From Chitinophaga ginsengisegetis (lineage in GTDB: Bacteria; Bacteroidota; Bacteroidia; Chitinophagales; Chitinophagaceae): DNA of 64,000 nt. The notes under the pieces are model-generated. The model made no database searches. It saw only the letters and a list, made by a program, of their open reading frames with translations, and had not been told where the DNA came from. The position numbers and the translations under genes are program-made. Shown here piece after piece: positions 43,383-52,500 of the stretch. The DNA lies in the NCBI RefSeq assembly GCF_900168065.1, contig NZ_FUZZ01000001.1, positions 1,674,001-1,738,000 on the forward strand, read 5' to 3'. Numbering within the stretch: position 1 is the stretch's first letter; each line of letters starts with the position of its first letter.

Positions 43383-46034
43383 TTATTCGGCGTTTTCTTT
43401 CCGGAGCCTGAATTCCAGTCCGTCTACCACATCCCCTTCCATGCGCAGCCTGATGGTAAGCGGCAGCTTTGCGGGAGTGGCAGTCATACCGAGTTTTTGC
43501 AATTGTACCGGGTCTATTTTTACGGTATAGGTTCCGGGCGGTAGTCCCATATAATTAAAAAAGCCATCTGCTTCTGTTTGGGTACGCGCCACCAGTGTAG
43601 AATCGTTTTTATAAAAACCGATGGACAGGCGGCCTATCCCCTTTGTTACGTTTTCTTCTTCCAGGATCACTTTACCGGATACTTCTCCCATAATCACCAC
43701 CGGTACTTCAACCAGCTTCATCTGGTTGGGATCTATCGCCACACTGATGGCCGGCTTTTTTACCTGCCAGGCCACATTATCAAAACTATTATTTCCCAGT
43801 TCGATGAAATAATATTCGTAGGGTTCCATGTTAACAATACGGATGGTGGTATCGTGCCTGTTCTGGATAATGCGGCCGCCGTTGCAGTTTATTTTCAGGC
43901 CGTAGGCTTTGGGTTCGCCGGGATCGCGGCGGCCGTTGGCGTTGAGATCCAGGAAAGGCAATAGTACCACGCCACCTGTGCCTACGCTGGTGCGGTTGCT
44001 GAATCCTGCAAAGTTGGTTTTATCGTCGTATATCAGGCTGCCCCGCGCAGATTCTACCAGGGTGGTCATGTTGGTTCCTTTCCAGGCGGAAAACCCGATC
44101 TGTGAGAAAGCAAAATCGTACCGTAAACCTATGCCCACATTTGTGATATTGCTTTTATAGTTGCGCTCATAGGATACGTTCATGTAACCATGTCTGAAAA
44201 GATATTTACCCAGTTCGCATCTTACGGCCATCAGGCTGTTGCTGTTGTATTCATATTGCACCTGTGGCGTAATTAAAATTTCACCCGGCAGCCTGTAGGT
44301 GAGGGCGAGGTTGGTATATACAAATGGCGGTTCCGGTTTTATAAAGATCGCATAGGTATTCACGCTAACGCCTACACGGAATATAGCGCCGGAGAGCAGC
44401 CATTCGGCCGTTGTATATTTTGTTTCCGGTAAGATGATCTGGTTAAGCGTTACGCGGTTGAAAAAAGAAAACTTCTTTGCCAGGAAAGGCTTTGAGATAA
44501 TAAACTTTCTTTCTTCCACAAAATTATAAATAATGGCCTGCTGACCTTTTTTATATCTTGTATAAAACAATTCAAACTGCAGGTTGGAAGGCATGTGATA
44601 GGTAAGTATACCACGGCCCCGTACGCCGTAGGTATAGTCGCCCGCCAGTAAAAGACTGGACCCCACGCGGGCAGAAGCCATCACAAAAGGCATAGCCTTA
44701 CCCGTTGTAATAGACGACAGGTATTCCATACCACCCCCTACCGTGACGTTCCTGCTGAGACCATAGTTCATTTGCACCCGTGAAAAGATACTCTGATGTC
44801 CATCTTCCACCATACCGGCGCTCGCAGTATATTCAAATTCATGCAGGGGCAGGAAATTGAATGGTATACTGATGTTCTCTTCCCTTGACCGCTCTTCGCC
44901 CCAGGGGCCATAAAAGCGGAGGCGCACCACGGAATTACCATATACGAGCGGTACCTGGAAAGTAAAGAAGCCGGCTGCATCTGCAGTAGTATAATCTACC
45001 AGGGCGTTGTTCACATATAATTCCACGGTCCACCCGGGGTCTGTAAAATCGCTGAGGGTGTAGGAACCATAAGACCGCCTGTAGGAAGTGGGCGTGTTTG
45101 TAAACTGCACCCCTACCACCGGATCGAACAGTGACGCTGTGGATGGCGTAAATATTTTACCTGCAATGATCTGCCGTAAGGCGCTGTTATCATTATTCAC
45201 ATAGCGCCACCGGTAATATTGCTGGCGCTGGTCGAACGGCTTGATCAGGACGCTGTCGTGGCTATAGGGCAACTGCTGTTTTGCGTAGTTGTTATAGTTC
45301 AGCGATACATTTGTTTCTCCTCCAAGAACAACGCCGCCCATAGCGAGGTTTAACCAGGTGTTCCCGGCGCCGCCTTCGGGGCGTTGGGTGGCTACCACCG
45401 ACCAATCGGCCATACCAATGCTGAACATGGGCCGGCGGGGGCCAATGATGGTATCTGCTTTCAGTTCTCCTTTTAACCGGCTGATATTCCGTCGCATCAT
45501 TTCCTGCCGCATTTCCCGGATAGCAGGGAGTTCCTGCCTGGTTTCCAGTTTAACGGAGAGGGAACGGAAACTGAATTTACATTGCAATCCGAACACCGTT
45601 GCATACAGGCCGGTTTTCAGGTAGAGCGCAGTTTCTGTGCTGACGATATCATCTTTATTTAGCGGGATGATCCTGTCCTGGTAGTGGATCACATTATTTT
45701 TTCTATCTACCAGGAACGGGGCGTTTTCATTAATAAAGAAGCCATATACAGAATCCATGTGGGGTGAGGCCGTGTTCCTTATCTTCAGAAAATTAAAAAT
45801 ATCGGTAATAGACAGATAGGCAGAATCATTGTTGATAACGGCGGGGATTTCCGCCCCTCCTATCCCCTGCACCACCACAAACACAGAGGTTTCATAAAAA
45901 ACAGGTTCCGGCTCTATGGCAACGGCTTTCAACGGAACGGCAAACAACATGGGGCAAAAAATTATCCACACCGGTGTTGCCCGGAATATACTGCGGATGC
46001 AGTTGAGGATGATATTTTTGCCTGCTGCTGTCAT
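43383..46034 (-). CDS. Outer-membrane usher-like protein of a chaperone-usher system
   Basis: The 883-residue protein has a long signal peptide (about residues 1-40) and an N-terminal domain (VFVVVQGIGGAEIPAVINNDSAYLSITDIFNFLKI). A large beta-barrel follows, interrupted by a plug-like segment (GWTVELYVNNALVDYTTADAAGFFTFQVPLVYGNSVVRLRFYGPWGEE) with the usher pattern of a small beta-sandwich. Near the C-terminus a Cna-B/SD-repeat-like start (LPFLDLNANGRRDPGEPKAYGLKI) and a Greek-key-like domain are visible (ADGFFNYMGLPPGTYTVKI). Ushers export and assemble chaperone-bound pilins across the outer membrane. It is compact but keeps barrel, plug and C-terminal domains. It is the last gene of an operon with a PapD-like chaperone and two DUF4402-type proteins, 6 bases after the preceding gene. 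Confidence 0.78.
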   Translation of the reverse strand: MTAAGKNIILNCIRSIFRATPVWIIFCPMLFAVPLKAVAIEPEPVFYETSVFVVVQGIGGAEIPAVINNDSAYLSITDIFNFLKIRNTASPHMDSVYGFFINENAPFLVDRKNNVIHYQDRIIPLNKDDIVSTETALYLKTGLYATVFGLQCKFSFRSLSVKLETRQELPAIREMRQEMMRRNISRLKGELKADTIIGPRRPMFSIGMADWSVVATQRPEGGAGNTWLNLAMGGVVLGGETNVSLNYNNYAKQQLPYSHDSVLIKPFDQRQQYYRWRYVNNDNSALRQIIAGKIFTPSTASLFDPVVGVQFTNTPTSYRRSYGSYTLSDFTDPGWTVELYVNNALVDYTTADAAGFFTFQVPLVYGNSVVRLRFYGPWGEERSREENISIPFNFLPLHEFEYTASAGMVEDGHQSIFSRVQMNYGLSRNVTVGGGMEYLSSITTGKAMPFVMASARVGSSLLLAGDYTYGVRGRGILTYHMPSNLQFELFYTRYKKGQQAIIYNFVEERKFIISKPFLAKKFSFFNRVTLNQIILPETKYTTAEWLLSGAIFRVGVSVNTYAIFIKPEPPFVYTNLALTYRLPGEILITPQVQYEYNSNSLMAVRCELGKYLFRHGYMNVSYERNYKSNITNVGIGLRYDFAFSQIGFSAWKGTNMTTLVESARGSLIYDDKTNFAGFSNRTSVGTGGVVLLPFLDLNANGRRDPGEPKAYGLKINCNGGRIIQNRHDTTIRIVNMEPYEYYFIELGNNSFDNVAWQVKKPAISVAIDPNQMKLVEVPVVIMGEVSGKVILEEENVTKGIGRLSIGFYKNDSTLVARTQTEADGFFNYMGLPPGTYTVKIDPVQLQKLGMTATPAKLPLTIRLRMEGDVVDGLEFRLRKENAE

Positions 46035-46040
46035 ATTCCG

Positions 46041-46580
46041 TTATTCCTGGATAAACGTGACCGTAAATACACCGCTGTAGGAACCCGACGGATTAGATGG
46101 CGGGCTGCCTACGGTGAGCGTTCCGCCGATCCTCACCAGGTTCCTTGCCGGTGGTGTAGCCGTTGTTATAAATGAGCTTCCCGTACTGGCAGCGCCCACG
46201 TGTAAAGTGATGGTGCCTCCATTGCTTCCGGTAAGCACTACGTCCGGTCCGTTCAGTATAGAAATGAGCGTACCCCTGTTTGCTTCTATTTCAAAAATGG
46301 CGGGTGAAAACGGATACCCCAGGTTTGCCTGCACAACGCTGCCGGTGACGGAGCGTGAGCCATCGGGGTAGATGATCACTGTTCCACCGGATAATCCCTG
46401 GAAAAAGGCGCCGAAAATGAGCCCCTGCGCCGGGTTTACATACACCGCAATAGGACGTGGAGGCGGCTCCTGCGCAGATGCCGTAACATACCCAAACAGT
46501 ACCAGGATACCTGCTACTGTTAACCGGCAGCGGAACTGTTTGAGAAGATTTATATCCTTTATCATCCTGGTGAAAAACAT
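46041..46580 (-). CDS. DUF4402-like pilin/adhesin subunit, second copy
   Basis: The 179-residue protein has a signal peptide (to about residue 36, ASAQ). The mature domain resembles DUF4402, with short beta-strands: PAQGLIFGAFFQGLSGGTVIIYPDGSRSVTGSV, GTLISILNGPDVVLTGSNGGTITLHV, LVRIGGTLTVG and a final strand SGVFTVTFIQE. The final edge strand plus the Gly/Ser-rich composition fits a pilin-like beta-sandwich built for strand donation. An internal ATG at 46565 is an alternative start. It follows the giant protein by 9 bases and precedes the usher by 6 bases. It shares no obvious sequence identity with the first DUF4402 gene beyond the domain pattern, so the two may be tip and shaft subunits. 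Confidence 0.72.
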   Translation of the reverse strand: MFFTRMIKDINLLKQFRCRLTVAGILVLFGYVTASAQEPPPRPIAVYVNPAQGLIFGAFFQGLSGGTVIIYPDGSRSVTGSVVQANLGYPFSPAIFEIEANRGTLISILNGPDVVLTGSNGGTITLHVGAASTGSSFITTATPPARNLVRIGGTLTVGSPPSNPSGSYSGVFTVTFIQE

Positions 46581-46589
46581 CTTTAAAAA

Positions 46590-49500
46590 TTATTGCTGAT
46601 TATTTATAAATACTTTTTTAGACACCACTTTATCATCTGTATAAAATGAAACAATATATATTCCGCTGCTATACTGCTTCCCAATTACATGCTGGCCGTT
46701 GCCGGTAATATCCTGCCGCCATAATACCTGTCCGAGGAGATTAGAGATGGTGATGCGGCATTTTTCACCGGGCACTTTATCGAAGTAACCATAAAGTATT
46801 CCGCTAACGCTGTAAGCCCTGAACACCGGTTCTGAAGCAGGCGGGGATGTGGTGCCGTTATTCCGGAACACGAGTGAAAAACGGTTTTCATACGTGCCTG
46901 CATCGAGGTATACCCTGTACTTTGCATACTGGCGCAATTCTTCTGTTTTACCGGTTACGGCATCCTTCAGGTAAATATGCAGCTGTTGCGGCATGCGTGC
47001 GATATCCACGGTGTTGAATGTTACCCATCCGGCCTTTTCTGTTTTGAGCCCCAGCGGTATTACACCGGTGCTGTCGGGGAACTGCGGCCATGCGTTAATA
47101 GAAAGCCGGACGCTGTCGGCAGACAGTGCGTAGATGTTAGGCACTGCCGGATCTGTGTTCATCAGCTTTAGCGCATCCATTGTTTTCTCGAAGGCTGCTG
47201 ATGCAGTGGCATCAAAGTACACCACTACCGGATCAGCTGTTTGTCCGTCGTCTGCAAAGGCGGCGCTCATCCTGAGTATAGGCATTGTTTGCGAAACGCG
47301 GTGATATACCGGCGAGAGATTAGTTGTTCTTGCGCTGTTGTTTACTGACAACGTGCCGGTGACCGGGAAGGCGCCATTGGTAACGTGTACAAAGAATCCC
47401 TGCATGGCAGCGATCACGTTGGTGGCAACGCCGTCGCTGGAAACGCCATTGATATAAGAGCTGTAGGTGCCGGTATACTGATCGGCAGTACCTCCGTTAA
47501 AATAGTACACGGCATTATCGATGTTAGTGCGGGTCCATCCGGCGGCAACGTCCCAGTCGACCGGCGAAGGAAACGGATTCCCTACCAGGTTGAAGCCCTG
47601 CGTATAGGGTTGATTGTTATTGGTAAGCGTGGGCGCCGTAACGGTTTGATTATTCACTACGCCGGTGATATCTATTGTTACCGGTGTATTGGAAGTGCCC
47701 ATCTGGGCAGTATATCCCTGCATAGGCGTAAGCACGCCCGCAGGGCTGGTATACGCTACCCAACCGGAAGATGTGCGGTTTTCCACATAGCGGTAAAAAG
47801 ACGGGAATGTAGCATTGAGATTAATATCATCTGCCAGCTCATTTACGGTGGCCGCCTGGAAAGGAGAGCTGATGTATTTATATCCGAATGCAGTGGGCAG
47901 ATACCTTTGTATGGTAACATTACCGGCTACCTGTCCGGCGCCGCTGCCATCGATCAGCGCTGTTTGAGTAGCGGTAGACAGCAGCGTAAGATAACCACCG
48001 GTATTTAGCTGTCCGCTGGTTACTTTGAGAATCCCGCTGATATTCAGTGTACCGTTCAGCGTTACGCCCGATGCGTTGTTGATGGTAAGGTGCAGTAATG
48101 TATTTGAGGTAAAGGCTGCGGCAGGAATTACCTGCGCAGCAGCCCCGTTTAATTCTATGGTGCCGGCTGTAGCAGTGAAGCTGCCACTGTTAGCGATAAC
48201 GCCTCCTACCTGAAGTGTGGCGCCGCTTACTGTTACCGTAGCGCCGGTTTGTATGGTTATATTATTGGCTACCGCTACACCGGAGTTGATAAGCGGATAG
48301 TTTACAAGACCTGTTGGGATGGTAACATTAGTGGTGCTCACCGGTATGGCGGCAGACGACCAGTTGCCGGTAATATACCAGTTGGTGCTCACTGCGCCGG
48401 TCCATATAGCGCCGGTGGCCAGCTCCCCTATTGCCAGGTCGCCAAATGCGGTGAGTCCTGTTGCCTGTATGGAAGTAGGCAGCGGGGAACTTACGGCAGC
48501 CAGCGACCAGGAAGTGCCGTTATATCTTGCCACTTTAAAATTGGTAGTGACCGATCCTGCATCCACATCCGCGGCTACCCAGTTAAGTGTTACTGAAACT
48601 GTGGTAAAGGTGGTGGCGCTGTTGGTAAAAGCCCAGTACCTGTTTACTTTCCTGCTGGTATTTAAGCCGGAGGTGAGGAGATTCGGATGGCTGACAGCGT
48701 ATACACCTGCAAGCACATTACCGGCAACACTTACATTGGCGTACAACGTTGTTGCCGGTGTGTAATTGAGGCTGTCGCCAAGTTCATAAGTGCGGGTAAC
48801 ATTGGTACCGGTAGCTACATTTTTTTGCAGGCGGCCATATACCCATCCTGTATTTTGCGCGGCGCCGCTTACTGTTCCGGTGGCGGGAATAATCACCGCG
48901 TTGGTAGTCCCGGTGCGGATTTTTCCGGCCATAAATGTAAGGGTACCATTTACCGTGGCGTTCGTAAACAGGGTAACCAGTCCGGTTGTTTTATTTACTT
49001 TGATATGATTAAAAGCGCCGGTGGAAGCAATGCTTTGATCAGCAGTACCATTGAAATAAATGGTAGAACCGGTGTTGGTAAATGTTCCGCCGGTCATACT
49101 CCAGTTTCCCCTGAGTGTATCCGTGAAGCTGCCCGGTACAAACGTGCCGTTGCTGAGTGTGAAGTTATTCAGTATGGTTAATGGCGCAGTGGCAGTTTTT
49201 GTACCTGTTGCCGAGATAGTAAGATTACCATATGGCGTCACTGCAGCAACGGTTTGCGTACTGCCTGCATATTCCACGGTGCTTAGTGTATCCAGCAGAT
49301 AGGTATCAAAATCCGGTAAACTGTATACTCCTCTTACGATGAGACGTGCGCTGTCGTCGATCGCCATTCCGCCGCCGTTTGTGGCATCCTGGATAATGGT
49401 AGAATCGCCGGCATCGAGCGTGCCGCTGGTGATGTCCAGTGCAATCATGTTCCTGAGGGTTCTGGCAAGTGTAGTTGTGGCGGTAGCTTCTTTATGTACC

Positions 49501-52500
49501 TGCAGTTGCGCGAGGTTAAAGGGACTGCCGGTACCGCCGATAACAGAAGGTGCGGCGCCCGTCATGGCAGGCATACCTGCCGATGCATCCAACGATCCGT
49601 TAATGGTAAAGTTATGCTCTATATTAAAGTCTGCGTCCGAAATTATGGCGCCATTGATCACGAGATTATAAAAGGTAGTTCCTTCACTACCGGTTAAAAT
49701 ACCGGCGGGGGAAGTCATGGTAAAAGTAGAAGTACCGCCGTTCAATGTACCATTGCTTTCGATATCACCGCCAACCGTGAAGTTGTTACTGCCTGCATTA
49801 AAAATAGCGTTGCCATTGATATGAAGATCCCCGCTGATATTCCAGCTGGTGGCCGGTGTAACGCCAGCCGTATTGGCAATGGTAACATCCGTAAGCATGG
49901 TTGGCGACCCGGAAACGGTAAGAGCTGCACTGCCGCCGAATATCACAGAACCCGTACTGGAAAAAGCCGTTCCCCTGAGAGTGATGTTCTGTGCTGCAAA
50001 AGGATTAAAATAAAGTGTACCTGTGCTGGTTACCGTACCATTATTAGTAAAGCTGCCGCGGATGGTGTGCGTGGAAAGCCCCCCGTTGAAAATGGCGCCG
50101 CTGCTGATATTAAAGGCCACCAGTACTGTCCACCCCACACTAGGATTGATGCCCGCAGTGTTGTTTACATTCAGGGTAGCGAAGGTAGGGGCGCTGGTAG
50201 AATTTAATACCGGTGACACGTTACCATTGAAATTAATGACGCCGCTAGAATTGGAAATAATGGCATTTAAGAAGCGGATCGTTTGCAGGGAAGTACCTGT
50301 AAAAGTGGTGACGCCGTTGCTGGTGAGTGATCCGCTGTTGGTAAGGTCGCCGTTTATTGTTGCAGAGCCGCTGCCACCATCGTAGGCGCCGCCGGCTATT
50401 ACCTGCAATAAACCATTGTAAGTAATATCGCTGCCGGCTACTGCATAGCTGCCGTAAACAGTGAGCCTGTTGAACGTAGTATTTCCTGTAATTGTTTTCC
50501 CGCTGCCATTAAGGGTAATTGTACCCGTGCCACCGGCAAAGGTGCCGCTGTTGGCCCAGTTGCCATAGAGGTTGATGGTAAATGCACCGGCGCTAAAAGT
50601 AGTACCGCTGCCGATCTGCAGATCGCCATTTACGGTAATATTAGCCGCAAGGGTTTTGGTGCCGCTGCCACTTAGTATAAGATGCCCGTAGGCAATATTT
50701 CCTGATACGGTTTGGGTTCCTGCCCTGTTGTAATTAACGGTGCTGGTGGCGCCGGGCAGGTACTGGGAATAGTCTGCAGGAAAATTATTTGTTCCTCCTG
50801 CCACCAGTGTGGCGCCGTTTGCGATGGTAAGTGTTCCTCCCGGGGAACTACGGTTAGCCGTGAACGTAGCCAGGTCGAGCGTGCCTCCGTTTACAGACAG
50901 GTTGCCGTTGGTAATCACATTACCGGTGAGCGTGGCTGTTGCGCCTGTTTTGTTGACCACAACATTATTAAAAGTGGTAGCAGAAATATTCTGTGCGTTG
51001 CTGCCGGTGAAGTTAACCGTTCCCGTTCCGGGAGTAAATGTGCCACTATTGCTCCAGTTACCGTTTAATGTTAATGTGGCGGCTCCTCCGTTCGCGGTAG
51101 CTCCCGCGCTGATGGCTACATCCCCGGTTACCGTGGTGGCCGCATTAATGCTCAGGTCACCACCGCTGACAGTGAGGTTGCCGTTTACCGTAACGGCGCT
51201 GTTGATTTGCGCACTACCGGCAGTTTTGGCTATAGTGAGGTGATTGTAGGTAAGTCCGGCTACCGACTGGATGGACGAGCCATTATACACCACGGTACCA
51301 CTGCCTGCCGTAAACGTGCCACTACTGTAGCTGAAGCTGTTGCCAATATTCAGGGTACCTGCACCCGAGAAGACAATGCCGGCGCCACCTGATTGAATAA
51401 CCGATCCTGTGGCCGTAACGTTACCATTCCCGATGTTTAACTGTATATTATGACCGGCAGTACCATCACTCAGCGTAAGGTTTCCATTTACAGTAAGGTT
51501 CTGGTTATTTACATTAATAGTATGGCTGGCATTGGCCGACCACAGGCCGGTGATATTACCCTGTGTTACCAATGACCCTCCGGCGGCCAGTGTAAGCGTG
51601 GCTGCCTGTGCGCTGCCGAAGGAAATGCTTTTCACGTTGGCGCTGTTGCTGATTACCGGCTGGTTAGTGAAAGCAATGGTGCCTATTTCAGCAATATCGT
51701 TAACGCCGGGTGGCCGGGAAGGACTGCCCTGTGCAATGGTCCAGTTGGCAGCCGTATTCCAGTCGCTGCTCACGGCCCCGTTCCATCTCACCACGTTAGA
51801 CGCAGACGCCAGTGTGTAACGGCCCGTAAATGCTGCCAGCAGGCTTGTTTGCTCCACATAATTGGCGGTGGTATTGCTGCCTGAATTGCCATAGATAGAC
51901 CAGCCGGAACCTCCATTGCGCCAGATACTGAGACTGGCTTCGGTATTACCATTCAATTCTGCATCTTCATAGTGGAAGCGCAGCAGCGTAGCTGCCAGGG
52001 TGATGCCGCTGGCCGTAATGGTATATTCACGGTTCACAGCTGCTCCCGAAGGAAAATCGGCTACACTCTGCGGGTTAACCTCCACTGTGATGGAAGCAGA
52101 CGTAGTTATCCCTGTGAGGGTGACGGTGTTATTGGGGCTTTCAAAAGCATAGGCCGTACCCAATACAAACGTGTGGGAATGCTGGATCTTACCCAGTATG
52201 ATACCATTACCTGATCTGTTACCTGTAATGGTAACGGTGTTGGCGCCGGTGATCATCGTTCCGCTGGTCATGTTCAGCGTGGTTACTGACACATTATTCA
52301 ACAGGGTTACCTGGTTAACAGCACTGGTTTTATTGATCGTGAGTATATTGAAAGTAGGGGCGCCCGTTACGGAAGTATTAGCCGCGCCGCTCAGCGTTAC
52401 TGTGCTTGTAGTGGGCGTGAAAGTACCGTTGTTGATCCAGTTGCCCAGAACAGAAATAGATTGCGTAGAGGCGTTGAAGGTAGTGGCCGATGCGATGGTA